Shown one piece after another: positions 43,543 to 55,164 of a stretch of 64,000 bases of DNA. Within the stretch, counting starts at the first letter, position 1; each line of letters starts with the position of its first letter. The position numbers and the translations under genes were made by a program. Origin of the DNA: Actinostola sp. cb2023 (taxonomy: Eukaryota; Cnidaria; Anthozoa; Actiniaria; Actinostolidae); the NCBI GenBank assembly GCA_033675265.1, contig JAUJYZ010000361.1:125001-189000 (forward strand), in the 5' to 3' direction. Below the pieces are notes generated by a model, which saw only the letters and a program-made list of their open reading frames with translations, did no database searches and was not told where the DNA came from.

Positions 43543-46500
43543 TTAGTCAGAACGCACAAAAGTACTACTATTTTCTCGGTATATTGTTCTCAATTTGTCC
43601 CAAAATACCAAGCAGAGAATCGTCTGTGGTCCAGTTCTGAAATACTGCGGCCCGACTCCTTTGTAAAACCCTAAAAGTCCTTCTTTTTTAAACACCTTGC
43701 GAAAACAATCAAACATTCCATTGTAGAGCAAACCACTTCCTGATTGGTCGGTTTTTTGATTGAAGAGTCGTGTGCTGACGACATCAAGCGGTGTCATGGC
43801 AATGACTACCGCAAAACTGCTGACTAAGCTCGCAGACGCAGTTATTAACCAACTCTTATCGATAAATATTCCTGTATTTTGAATAAAATGTTTCGCTACG
43901 TCGTAGGTCGATAATTGTGCCGCCGTGCCAACTATATTTCTTGGTACCCCCGCGCTGCAACCTCGCCACAGCCCAACAATCCCGTACTCGATGTAAATCC
44001 CGCGTACTGCGTGCGTAAATCCCGTGTGCTGGTGTTGGAAGCCCACTGCAATGTCTTTGGCAGCTTGTGCTTGGAACTGCGTTTTCAGCTGAAAAAGAAG
44101 TAAATTGTGCCACGTTTTCGTATGAGTGGGAAACCTACGGTACCCGTGACACTCAAATGGCTTCCTTTCTGAAGCAATCAAAAAGCGTGCAGATGCATCT
44201 CATCCAATCAAACTCTTTCAATACGGCACGGTACTGTAACTTTCCCCACACTCATACGAAAACGACTCTATGCGTGAGCGCTTTATTTTGGTACAAATTT
44301 GAAAACGATTATTTGTTGCACGGTCCAGGGAGAACACGACACGACTCCATCCGTACTGCACATTAAAATTATTAATATTTAACTGGATCTAGGGCTAGGG
44401 AAGAAGGAAAGTGACGCATATCAAACTTATGTCCTGCATCATTGAACATTTGCTCCTGTTGGGATCCAGTATCACGCGGACAACGTTTTTGTTAATGCGC
44501 TTGCGCAAAATGATTGAATTACAAAGGTATACTTTGTTTACTAAAGCACGTTTGAGGCCCGATTGATCCAGCAATTTGTTCTGTGGCCGCTAAATAAAGC
44601 AGATTCGTACGTGACTGGTTTATCATTTCTGAATTCATCTTTTTCCTTTGACAATATGTAAATCAGGTAGCTAAAATATAAAAGAGGATGTCAAACTGCA
44701 TATGTTTCATCAACGGGAACATATATCACAAATTCGAACTAACTTATTGATCTTGTGTGTGTAAATGTTGGAAATTGCCTTCAAAAAAACGTCCTTTCCG
44801 AGCCATAATTTATTTGCGAATTTCCCTATGTAGCTTCTACATACAAACCGGGATACAGAGCACCAATATGATGTTCACGATTACCAAGAAAAAGAGTTTT
44901 AGATTTCATGCATTTTGCCGCAGCTTAATTTTATCCAATATACATGTATTTTATATCAAAACGCGCGTACAATTACAGAGCATTAGAATCTGGCGGTAGG
45001 TTTTTGATTGACACAATTCTTAAGGAATTCAGAGGGTTTTTCTGTGTAGCGTATGTCACGCTCTCCTATATCTCTTCAGAGATTTCAGTTCGATCGGCTT
45101 TGAAGAAACGGAAAATGCCGCGGTCAAATATATTTATTTTCGCTTGAATTGCTAGCTTATTCATTCCTTACATATTCGTCTTTTATTTTTTGATGGTAGG
45201 TTTTTGGTTTTTATTTTAACCGTGCAGTAAAAAGCAAAAATGTATCAAAATCATGCTGTTTTTATTGATAGACCGCCGTCGCCTCATCTCCATATGTGAA
45301 ACAATGACATGTTACGTATAGGATGAAGATTTCTGCCCCATCCGCGCTATCCGGGCATTACACCAATCAGCTTAGTGATCAAAGAGGGAGGGAACAGTCG
45401 GATCCTAGTCCCACTAAATAACTGCCCCGCACCACTAGGCTATCGTGCACGCTTGTTGATTTGGAGGACAAAATAGTGTATCCTGTGAATCGACTGTCTA
45501 TTGTTGTGCAAATTACTGTGGTCCCGTAGCTCGTGCCGATATTTCAGTGCGTTTGAACCTGATAACCCGGGTTCGATTCCTCGCTGCACCGATATGATTT
45601 TTTTTCTTTTCTTTTTTTACCGTTTGTTTTTGTAAGAACATTTTTATACTCACGAAAATGATGATTAAATGTTAAGTTATTTTTATTAATATATATATAT
45701 ATGAAGTCTGTGTCAGTGTTGGTAATGATGATGGTGATGATGACGAAACTGCATGACGGTAATCAGTCTAATCGCTAAAAACATATCACTGAGGACCATA
45801 GTTAGTAAACTATGTGAGGACGTAGCAAGCTCACAAGTCCGGCGACTAACCATCCTCCGTATCGTACGTGATTGTCCTAATTTCAGACTGATCGTAACAG
45901 TACAGTATACACCAGAAGTACATAACTATATTCATAACTATATGTATACACCTATTCCAATAAACGTTGATCACGGACAATCTGAAACAGATGATCTGAG
46001 ACCGAGAGGAATTGTGGGCGGTTTATTGTGTTCTTGTCAATGCAGAAGATCGAGGGCGCTTTCAAGCGTGATATTATAATAATGCGCACAATTTGCAAGC
46101 ACAGGTCACAGTTCACTCAATGCCGATGATGACATATTCCGCTCATATACATTAGTCAACACGGATTATGCAAAGTTTAAGCTCAGCCCACAATTCCTCT
46201 CGGTCTCAGATCATCCATTTCAGATTGTCCGTGATCAACGTTTATTGGAATAGGTGTATACTGTCATATGTTATTACTTTACAATAAAGATGATGATAAT
46301 GATGATGATTTATGATGATGACGATAATAAACTGATTTGCATGAATGAAACAAACAATACTCAAGTTTCGAGCGAATGATTTAGCCACAGGAAGCCCAAA
46401 CTCAATACTTGTGAACGAACTACAGGAAGGGGAGGGTTGGGGAGGAGAAAAGGAGGGAAGGGGAAGGGGGTTTTATATGGCTATGCAACACAAAGGACAG

Positions 46501-48939
46501 TTTACCAGCAGTTTTGTGCCAAATGCGTGGCGTTTGTTGATAATTTTCTAAGCCTGTTTAGTCAGTTAAACCCCCGGGGGGAGGGGGGGGGGATATATAA
46601 TTGCCGTCGGAGCGAAGCGGAGATGGCCTACTATTCTTTGCCAATACATTTCTAAAATGTTCAGGTGGTTATGTACACGCGCCTGCAATAACGTATGACA
46701 GCGGACATTACATCACGTGTACATCACATGTTAAACCCAAATCAACCAATCAGAATGGACCGTTCCCACGGCCGACAAGAAACCATCGCGAAATCCCAAT
46801 CCAAAAGGTTTTGCATGGAAGTCCACTGAGTGAATAAAATTCAAGAATATATCAGAATCTCTATCAAGTGCATATCTCAAAAGCTATGAAAAGTGTCGCA
46901 GTTTACTGGGAAGAGAAACAATATTCACGTTACGTAAACATTGCAGATGACAGCGGATCACGTGTACATCGCATGTATCACGTGTACATCCCATGTTCGC
47001 CCGTACATATAACGACAGCGTACATTTTTGGATTCCTCGTGGCATTGGCATAGAGCAGATTTCGAATGACTGTGAAAAACTTACGGCACGGACGTGCCGT
47101 GACCGTGACGATTTAGGATTTCGAATGAATCCGTGCCGTGACCGTGCCGTGCGCCGTGGTTTTTCACAGTCATACGAAATCTGCTCTAGCAATAGGGAAA
47201 GTCGTCACTTTGTTATTGTAGTTTGAGGTAAAAACAATACATAGAATGACAATAGCCAGGACTTTTGTCCAGCTACACGAAGACCTGACCAACCCAGGGG
47301 CGGATCCAGGGTTTTTTTAAACAGGGGGTTGTGTTATCTGAGCGGCGAAGCCGCGAACTACTAGGGAGGTGTGGGGGTATGCCCCCCCAGAAAATTTTGA
47401 AATCTACAAGCTCTGATATGCAATTTTTAGAGATCTGGAGTTGTTTTATTACAGTAACACAACAAAACTCAATTTTCAGTAAAATTGTGAGTTTATTGGA
47501 CATCCAACAAAGATGCTTGGAAGAGTCTTCTTGGGTGAGCTTAGTGTGTAAAACTAAGTTTCGAAAAGCGAAGAAATATAAAAAGTCAAGTTAGTAAACA
47601 ATTTCAGTTCGTACATTCTCAGCGCTGTTCGAATCACTTTTTCGCGGATTTTTTCGAGTTGGAGATAACTTTTGGCAACATTTTCTCGATTTCAACAACA
47701 AGTGTAGTCTTTAAATTTGTTTTGGGTGTTTTTCCGGATTTGTTAAATCATTTCCAAAAAAATTTAATATTTACGTGAGACCTTGCCTTGAACTTTTGCC
47801 GCTAAAAAAGGCAGGTTCTTTCAGTTATCAGTCAAACCGCCCTCGAAGTTGAACGGTCGTGCAAACAGTATGAATTAATATATTAATTATATTATTCTTA
47901 CGAGGGAGAGAGCTGAAAGGCAAGAGGGACCTACGGACAGACATACTGACATATACAAGTATTAAAAAAATATCCATAGGGGGGGTTGCAACCCCCAGAA
48001 CCCTCCCCCTGGATCCGCCCCTGCAACCACTAAACATATTCTTGTATTTTCTTGTTCACTTTGGACAAAAACATTTTATATTTATATAGTTTGTAAGTTA
48101 TATGGTAATTTGTCGCTTGGTAATTGTTAGTAATGTAGTTCGTAAGGTTTCTTCAAGCGTAAAAAGACTCAGAAAAAATACTGAGCCCAGACGGGATTTG
48201 AACCCGTGACCTCCTGGATACTAGTCAGGCGCTCTAACCACTGAGCCACTGGGAACTCAAATCCCGTCTGGGCTCAGTATTTTTTCTGAGTCTTTTTACG
48301 CTTGAAGAAACCTTACGAACTACATTACTATTTATATAGTTGTTCATATAAGTGAACAACTAATATAAATAAAATGTTTTTGCATCTTTTGAGTTGTTAC
48401 ATTGTTCTTGATCTTGTTACATATCGTTATAAATAAAGTTAAAAGTTGTGTTATATAATTGTGTGACTCTACACCACATTTTCTTTAAAATCACCATGCA
48501 AAAATATACGACGGCACTTCATTGGTTAAACCAACTACTAGTTACATGATATATATGTGCGGCGGTACAGGGTCCAGGTTTTGGGGCATTTTATTCTCTA
48601 ATCCAGGTAAAATGAACGCATAAAAATCATTAATCCAGGTTATAGCCTAAAAAACACCTATTAATTTTTAATAATTTGCATAATGTGGTATCGGCGTTTC
48701 AGTAAAACTCCGCATGAACAATAATAATGGCGTCAGTCAGACGTAAAGGTGTTAGAGTGTTAGTCTGGCAAAATATCCTGACGAATGCATCGTATCAGAT
48801 CGTCAATAAAATTCGTAAATCCAGGTTTTTTTATTTGGGAAATTCGTAATTCCAGGTTTTCGAGTGACAAATTCCAAAAACAGGGTCCGGGTCTGAACAT
48901 CTCGCCGCACATACCTAACCATTTTTTAACCAAGTACCC

Positions 48940-49006
<67 letters not shown>

Positions 49007-50233
49007 GGTTAAACCACTGTAAAACGTGTTTTAGCCTCGGTGTGAACGTTCTAATTTGTACTTTGTACCTTGTGTAATTTATTCACAGATACCACGAGAC
49101 AATGAGAAAAGAAGCTTTTGTGTTACCATTCATGCACGGGTTATTCTCGGTAACCAACGACACGGTTGAAAAGTCCAGTGTGGACTTCTTAAAATCACGA
49201 TTCATTTTATCTGCGATATTAAAGACCTAAATAATTCGTAACGCCAGATAACGCACATCATCTCCTTCTAAATCCAAAAACAATTTTCAACAGATGGGAA
49301 ACCCAAAAACACAGTCGTTATAACATAAACAATTGGCAGTAGATGGCTACTGGATTGCAGCCGAAATATACGGAATATTCTTGTATTCATTTCAATTTAG
49401 TTTTATCGAGTCATCCCTGAGGATGACACTTTACAGTCGAAACAAGTTTGACTTTTACCTTTTTAATAGCATTGCAACGTATCTATGTATGGTATCCCAA
49501 AACAGTAGCGCACTGAACATTGTTTAATATTTTAGTAATTTTTACCATACATTATTTCCCGATCAGTTTGGATATCATGCCTGACTGAATTTAAAGTAAT
49601 TTTACTGAATTACTTTAAATTCTGAATTTTTCTTCCTTTCTCTCTTCCTCTCTTCGCTCATTCCTTTCATTTTCTTTTTTTTAAAGAGGACATTTTAGTC
49701 TATCAGAGCGCGAGGCACTATACTGTGATTAATTAACACATTTAATACATCAAATGAGTGTCATATTATTATTATTATTATATTAGGTTTTCCCTTAGAG
49801 TATTGCAGCTTACCAACATTGTAGGAGTCGCCAAGAAAGCCGAGAGTCCCCCAGACACTCCACCGGCAATGACACACCTCAGGAACACAGGTTTCCCGTC
49901 ATCCCTTGAAGTCAGCCCCATATTCGTGAACATTTGATAAGAGCTTAGTCTTGTGCCGTTCATGATGACTTGATACAGCAAAGCTGGGCATAATCCCTTC
50001 TGCAAAGCCAAGAGCCCTTCGTGTCTTGCTATCGTATACGATGCATGGAAAGCGTTTCTGTAGTGCCTAGTGTACGAACCACGAATCTGGAGCTCTCCTT
50101 GTAGCTGCATTCGTGTTTTCACGACTTCTAAAGGATTGGTGAAGAGACATGCACAACACCCAGCCACAGCCGCTGGTATAAACTCGCTCAGTTGACTTGA
50201 CATCGTACGTGAAGCTCCGAACTCGGTGGCCAT
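43543..50233 (-). CDS. Mitochondrial carrier, SLC25A35-like, copy A (321 aa)
   Basis: Six-helix inner-membrane carrier; the SLC25A34/35 group is related to yeast oxaloacetate carriers but its substrate is unsettled. Exons 50233-49814 and 44088-43543, phase 0 (donor TTG|GTAAGC, acceptor TTCTTTTTCAG). The three carrier repeats show [13 protein letters not shown], then the splice-spanning TPTMLLKTQFQAQ, then TPLDVVSTRLFNQ. The last has Ser where the carrier signature has Lys/Arg, as A35 relatives also lack it. The C-terminus runs through [15 protein letters not shown] 50233 has good context (TCCATGG); ATG 50203 would give 311 aa. The 5.7-kb intron is full of inverted-repeat elements, one abutting the acceptor. 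A tandem paralogue of copy B. Confidence 0.87.
44113..44271. mobile_element. TAGAGTCGTTTTCG-family element beside the copy-A 3' splice site
   Basis: Inverted ends (CGTTTTCGTATGAGTGGG and its mirror ending CGACTCTAT); the left outer 7 bp are missing. It lies 24 bp upstream, on the minus strand, of the acceptor before 44088, so the branch point of that intron may fall inside or next to it. Confidence 0.8.
45519..45592 (+). repeat. tRNA-like sequence with perfect B box
   Basis: An A-box-like TAGCTCGTGCC is followed 35-40 nt later by GGTTCGATTCC, an exact polymerase III B box in a T-arm-like context (CCCGGGTTCGATTCC). The anticodon arm and acceptor do not form, and a T-rich tail follows. Best read as a tRNA-derived SINE head or tRNA pseudogene. 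Confidence 0.4.
45944..46261. mobile_element. 318-bp fold-back element
   Basis: Arms of about 77 bp (GTATACACCTATTCCAATAA start and inverse) have about two mismatches. No coding sequence inside. Confidence 0.85.
46430..47040. other. Intronic DNA, no gene
   Basis: Contains a G-rich stretch (46428-46470), a second G-run near 46575-46592, and CACGTGTACATC repeats near 46713-46730 and 46957-46990. Nothing codes convincingly. It lies inside the SLC25A35-like copy A intron. Confidence 0.45.
47051..47188. mobile_element. 138-bp TAGAGCAGATTTCG inverted-repeat element
   Basis: The ends TAGAGCAGATTTCG and CGAAATCTGCTCTA are perfect; the interior holds GGCACGG/CCGTGCC and CCGTGACCGTG blocks. The same end and interior motifs occur at the satellite in the MARCH intron (16809-17872). 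Confidence 0.85.
47295..48023. mobile_element. 729-bp CAGGGGCGGATCCAGGG element
   Basis: Terminal repeats CAGGGGCGGATCCAGGG and CCCTGGATCCGCCCCTG-like, flanked by the pentamer CAACC on both sides (47290-47294, 48024-48028). Elements with such CAGGGGCGGATCC ends are widespread in animals as non-autonomous DNA transposons. No transposase frame is visible. Confidence 0.82.
48128..48330. mobile_element. Perfect 74-bp inverted repeat around a tRNA-like core
   Basis: Arms 48128-48201 and 48257-48330 are exact inverses. On the minus strand the centre reads as a tRNA: D arm GCTCAGTGGTTAGAGC, anticodon loop CTAGTAT (anticodon AGT, Thr), T arm ACGGGTTCAAATCCCGT, then CTGGGCT. The first two acceptor pairs and the last anticodon-stem pair mismatch, so a working tRNA is unlikely. 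The 3' half of the tRNA lies inside the arms, hence appears twice. Looser inverted flanks extend to about 48066 and 48382. Confidence 0.85.
48941..49004. repeat. Poly(C), 64 bases
   Basis: An uninterrupted C homopolymer followed by GGGG. Long C/G runs are hard to sequence and assemble, so the length is uncertain. It lies in the intron of SLC25A35-like copy A; transcribed as poly(G), it could form quadruplexes. Confidence 0.9.
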
Positions 50234-50370
50234 GGATATCAACCGGTAGTTTCTACGTGAGTACACAGCGCGCCGTTATGTGACTTGCGTTACGGAAGAC
50301 GTGCGTGACGATAAAACGCCCATCGTGACAATGAACGCGTCTGACAGAACCAACAGGACAAACCTGTATT

Positions 50371-50944
50371 TTAAATAATACGACCACCCCGTTAATACGA
50401 CCACTCCGTTAATACGACCACTCCGTTAATACGACCACCCCGTTAATACGACCACTCCGTTAATACGATCACCCCGTTAATACGACCACCCCGTTAATAC
50501 GATCACCCCATTAATACGACCACTCCGTTAATACGACCACCCCGTTAATACGATCACCCCATTAATACGACCACTCCGTTAATACGACCACTCCGTTAAT
50601 ACGACCACCCCGTTAATACGACCATCCCGTTAATACGACCACCCCGTTAATACGACTCCCGTTAATACGACCACCCCGTTAATACGACCACCCCGTTAAT
50701 ACGACCACTCCGTTAATACGACCACTCCGTTAATACGACCACCCCGTTAATACGACCACCCCGTTAATACGACCACCCCGTTAATACGACCACCCCGTTA
50801 ATACGACCACCCCGTTAATACGACCACCCCGTTAATACGACCACCCCGTTAATACGACCACCCCGTTAATACGGCCACCTCGTTAATACGACCACTCCGT
50901 TAATACGACCACCCCGTTAATACGACCACCCCGTTAATACGGCC
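50371..50944. repeat. 16-bp (CGTTAATACGACCACC)n minisatellite upstream of SLC25A35-like copy A
   Basis: About 35 units with few variants (GATCACC, ACCACTC, ATCCC), starting about 140 bp upstream of the copy-A ATG, i.e. in or next to its promoter. Isolated remnants of the unit occur at 51286 and near 52005. Confidence 0.95.
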
Positions 50945-50945
50945 C

Positions 50946-52794
50946 GCACTCTGCAATATGAAAATTGTTCATTGCTTCCGCTATTATTTTTACAGCATGG
51001 TGCTAGAAGTGAAAATACTTTTTTAATAAAATAAAATAGATATTACCAGATATTACATAAAGTGCAATTAAAAAAATAGGCAGTCAAGGACTGCATGTGG
51101 CTACTGTAAAAAAAAAAAAAAAGTGGTAGTCTATAACTACATGTAGGTACTGCGGTTTTGAAATGTAGAAGAAATGTGTAGTTGGATTGATTCCCTGTTA
51201 CTATACGAACTATCTGCCCTTGTTATTTGGTTCTATATAATGCTAATTTAATTGAAAACAATGACAGTAAACAAATAATGAACAACCCGTTAATACGATC
51301 AATATCAACAGCATCCGTTAGTAACGACATTAATTTAACATGTTCTGTATATTTAGCAAACCAATTTTGATAACAATAATAATAATAATAGGTCTTAAAG
51401 TGCTCCTACTTTTACCGTATTAAAAAATGAATGTACATGAACTGACTCAGCTACAGGATTAAGTTTTTTCTTTGTTTGAACCTTGCATTTAGGAGTTATG
51501 GAGGTTTGAAATCTGGATATGCAAATCAGATGACGTCACCCCGGGTTCATTTACGACAAAAACGCCCGCAAATTATTAACATTTTTGAACGAAATATTTT
51601 TACAAACTATCCATATAAAAATTTTCCCCATATCGGGGAAGAGATCTACTGAAAACAATGAAATAAGTTAGGTAAAAAGCCCGGAGTGACGTCATCGAAT
51701 TAAAATATCGAGATTTCAAACAACCACTCCGTAAATGCGAAGCTCAAATGAAAAAAAACATTAACCCTATAGCTGATCAGTTCATGAACATTAATTTTTT
51801 AATACAATTGTAAAGGGGGTTAGGATAACTTTAACTTTGACTTTGCCTAGCTATTCCGTTGAATACGTATCTCTAATTTGAAGATAAGTTTACACCTAAT
51901 ATACTATGATTTTATGCTATTTTGCACAAGAAACCAGACACATCTCTCGTGTGTTAATTTTTTTTCAGGTTTCACAGGCTCACCACCCTCTGTTTGAGTA
52001 TTGGGCTTCCGTTAATACGTACGTAAATTCACTTCTAGAATCCTGTCCTTTTGATACTTGCATTTCTAAAACTGCTTTCAAAATAAAGATGAATATCTAC
52101 GAGTCCTGTGTGTCATTTATTTAGCGATTAGAACGGCTTTTAGCGAGTTTTGGGACAAAGAATAACTATACGAGAGCCGTGTTTGTTTCACTGTCCGTCG
52201 TATAAGCTTAACTTATCACATTGTTCCCCTTGATTAAAACAGTTATCAGGCAGTTTACATAATTACATGGAGCCATTAGGTGCTCGACTACACAGACTAG
52301 TCGACTCATGGACTGATGGAGTTATTTTACAATCGACATTCTCCTGGAAAATAATCTCATTTTATGAACAAACACTTGACACTTTGCACGAGAGATATGT
52401 CTTGTTTATGGTACAAAATAACATAGAATAGTACAGTGCTAAATTACCCTTCTTTAAAGCGTCCCATGGAGTTTCCATGTGCTTTTCGCTTCACACGACG
52501 TATATTTTCATCGGGTACATCGTCGCAACATCGTGGCGATCGTGGCTGATTTTCGATCACCCGACTAGTTCCGAACACTATCCGAACACTATCCGAATTA
52601 CTTACTGACGGACGGACTTACTTACACACTCGATGGCATAGTGGCTACGTCTCTAATAGAGACAGTAGCCACAAAAATTGAACTACAATTTTCTAGATTG
52701 TGTTTTGAACTTCAGTAGCATTGTCCCATTCTCTCCCCAGTCTCTCACAGATAACTCACCACACAGGAATCCCCGTAGTGGAAATGTTGTGGTT
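50946..52794. other. Intergenic between the two carrier copies, no gene seen
   Basis: Includes an A-run near 51108-51122, ATGACGTCA-type sites near 51529 and 51687, and a CAGTAGCCAC/GTGGCTAC inverted pair near 52630-52672. Nothing codes. Confidence 0.45.
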
Positions 52795-54206
52795 CTATTC
52801 TTTATCAGGCTCACCCAAATAATACTCATGCGCCATTCTAAGTTGATCCCAGAATAATAAAGTAAGAATGGTATGTGGTCCTATTCTGAAATAATGAGGC
52901 CCTACCCCCTTATAAAACCCTAGCAAGCCCTCTCTTTTAAAAATCTTCAGAAAACAGTCCATAAATCCATTATACATAAGACCCTTTCCTGCACTGGTCG
53001 TTCCTTGATTATAGAGTCTTGTGGCAACGACATCAAATGGTGTCATACATATTACAACAGCAATACTGCTTATCATGCTGCCGCATGCCGCTATCAACCA
53101 GCTCTTCTCAGGAAAAATGTTTGTACTTTCAATGTAGCTTTTTGCTTTGGAAAATGTGGATAACTGTGACGCTGATCCTACCGTGACGCGTGCAACAGCA
53201 CCACTGACACCCCGCCACAGCCCCATTATACCAAATTTGGTGTAGACTTCCTTTAATGGTGAGAAGGACCCCTTGTGAGCATGTTGATAACCGACAGCAA
53301 TTTGTTGAGCGGACTGAGACTGAAGCTGTGTCTTCAACTGGAAAAAGAATAATTGAAAGAATATTATCATTTATTTGAGCATCCATTTATCTGTCTATTC
53401 ATTGATTATTCATTGGTTCATTCCATCCATCCATGCATCCATTTAGCCATCCATTCATCCATTTATCCATTCATTAATCGATCCCTTTATCCATTCATTC
53501 ATCCATCAATTCATCCATCCATTCAATTAGCCATCCATCCATCCATTCATCGATCCCTTTACCCATTCATTCAACCATCAATTCATCCATCCATCCATTT
53601 AGCCACCCATCCATAGGGAAAGGCACCAAATTTGTGCCATGAAATTGGGGGGGGGGGGGGGGGCGCCCTAAGACATTTTGTGCTATCTTAGTACATAAAA
53701 GAAACATAGTAATCCCCTCCCATTTCCCATATACTAAATCAAAGAGAAACAGAATAAAAGAATGGCTGATTGGATGCATAAACAAGAAATGAACAAATTG
53801 TACGCATAACACCTACCATATAGATGGGGCTACCCAAAACTGCCCCCAGAACTCCTGAGAGCGCTCCTGCAGCCAAGCACTTCAAAAACACAGGATTCCC
53901 GTCCTTGCCTGAAGTTAACCCTAGATTCGTAAAAATTTGGTAGGAACCGAGCCTTGCTCCGTTCATAATAACTTGGTATAATACTCCTGGCAACAGTCCC
54001 TTCTGTAAAGCTAAGATCCCTTCGTGTCTAGCTATCGTATACGATGCATGGAAGACATGTCGGTAGTGAATAGCGTACGATCCACGAGCTCTCAGTTCTC
54101 CTTGTAGCTGCATTCGTGTCTTGACGACTTCTAAGGGATTGGTGAAGATGCAAGCACCAGCTCCAGCGAGCCCTCCGAGCAGAAACTCAGTTAAATACGC
54201 CGGCAT
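52795..54206 (-). CDS. Mitochondrial carrier, SLC25A35-like, copy B (310 aa)
   Basis: Exons 54206-53817 and 53337-52795, phase 0 (donor ATG|GTAGGT, acceptor CTTTTTCCAG). It starts [15 protein letters not shown], with carrier repeats [26 protein letters not shown] across the splice, and [29 protein letters not shown] comes near the end. Length fits the family (about 300). The splice falls at the same place and phase as in copy A, so the two arose by tandem duplication of an intron-containing gene. SPIYM and the C-terminal half resemble vertebrate SLC25A35 more than copy A does, so B may be the conservative copy. The intron holds a CCAT array and a 17-base G run. Substrate not predictable. Confidence 0.9.
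53391..53663. repeat. CCAT/CATT microsatellite and G17 run in the copy-B intron
   Basis: Degenerate CATCCATCCATT runs at 53391-53612 start about 50 bp from the copy-B acceptor. A G homopolymer of 17 lies at 53647-53663. Confidence 0.9.
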
Positions 54207-54534
54207 TTCTGATAAAGACTTGACAACAAAATGCTCTTTGCCTGGTAAAGGGTTCCTGGTAAAGTAATACACAGGGAACCCAAAACCTAACTTTTGGTTC
54301 TTGATATGGTAACCCTTTGGTAACCCAAAACTTTAATACATCGTTCGGTATGCATGGAAATCATTTGTCATAACAGAATAATTACTCTAAAGATTTAAAA
54401 AAATATTGTTTCTTTCCTTCTGCAAAGTTCAGCGATATTTTGGTGTGGGTTACCTGTGTCAAAGTCAAGAGCGAGAAGACTGGCACTAAAGTACCTTCCA
54501 CATGTAGTTTGGTTTGCAAGGAAAATCCTCCAAA
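54207..54534. promoter_or_regulatory. Probable bidirectional promoter, SLC25A35-like copy B (-) and MRPL9 (+)
   Basis: Only 328 bp separate the two head-to-head start codons, and both products are mitochondrial. No TATA box in a sensible place on either side. A short repeat, TTTGGTAACCC, lies near 54311-54325. Shared regulation is inference. Confidence 0.5.
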
Positions 54535-55164
54535 ATGCTTCAGTTATCTCGCCAAATATTTGGTCCACAGCCTTTATTAAAACTATGTGCAAGATCTATG
54601 GGCAAAATGGATCAATTCAAGTGGAAACCGACCAAGAAAAAGCCAAATAAAAAGCCGAAATTTTCCGTCATTTTGAAAGAACCCATCGAAGGCCTTGGAA
54701 GTCGAGGCCAAATGGTCGGAGTTGAGCGTGGTTTTGCTCGTAATTACCTAATCCCACAAGGAAAAGCAGCATATCCAACCAAAGAAAACATCCAAAAGTA
54801 CCTTACGTCGTCCGAAGATACTGAAAAGTCAGATCCAGAAGCTCAAGTATCGAGTCGCTTTCTGCGTTTCTTGGACCGTTTGAATCTAAAAGTTGAACGA
54901 AAGGATGGGACTGCATTCAGTATAGGCGAACACCAGATTTCTTTAGAGTACCGCAGACAGCATCAGCTTGTCGTACCACCTCATTGCATAGAGCTGGATA
55001 AGCCTATTACTACATTTGGTGACTATACTATCAACGTTGCTGTCAGAGACAATGTAAATGTATCCATGAAAATGACTGTTCAGGCTTGGGAACCAAGGAT
55101 TGCTAATCGATGGAAGAATGTACTGAATCCTGACCAACCAACGAAAGGACTTGAAGATAAATAA
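54535..55164 (+). CDS. MRPL9: Mitochondrial large-subunit ribosomal protein bL9m
   Basis: Component of the mitochondrial large ribosomal subunit. 209 aa from ATG 54535; no in-frame ATG precedes it in the open frame. The N-terminus (MLQLSRQIFG.. with several Arg/Lys and no acidic residue) looks like a mitochondrial presequence. From about residue 45 it shows the bL9 N-domain signature: VILKEPIEGLGSRGQMVGV, then RGFARNYLIPQGKA, then PTKENIQKYL. The C-terminal part is divergent, as usual for mitochondrial L9, and somewhat shorter than the human protein (267 aa). Single exon. Confidence 0.93.
   Translation: MLQLSRQIFGPQPLLKLCARSMGKMDQFKWKPTKKKPNKKPKFSVILKEPIEGLGSRGQMVGVERGFARNYLIPQGKAAYPTKENIQKYLTSSEDTEKSDPEAQVSSRFLRFLDRLNLKVERKDGTAFSIGEHQISLEYRRQHQLVVPPHCIELDKPITTFGDYTINVAVRDNVNVSMKMTVQAWEPRIANRWKNVLNPDQPTKGLEDK

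Noticed and set aside
48181..48260. Functional tRNA-Thr(AGT) gene
   Set aside because: The first two acceptor pairs and one anticodon-stem pair are mismatched, and the sequence is embedded in a perfect palindrome; treated as a tRNA-derived element.
48785..49012. Proline-rich frame of 75 codons
   Set aside because: The proline run is the 64-base C homopolymer.
50371..50944. Resemblance of TAATACGAC to the T7 phage promoter
   Set aside because: Only the first 11 bases or so match at 50645-50660 and the rest of the promoter is absent; it is a chance match within a minisatellite.
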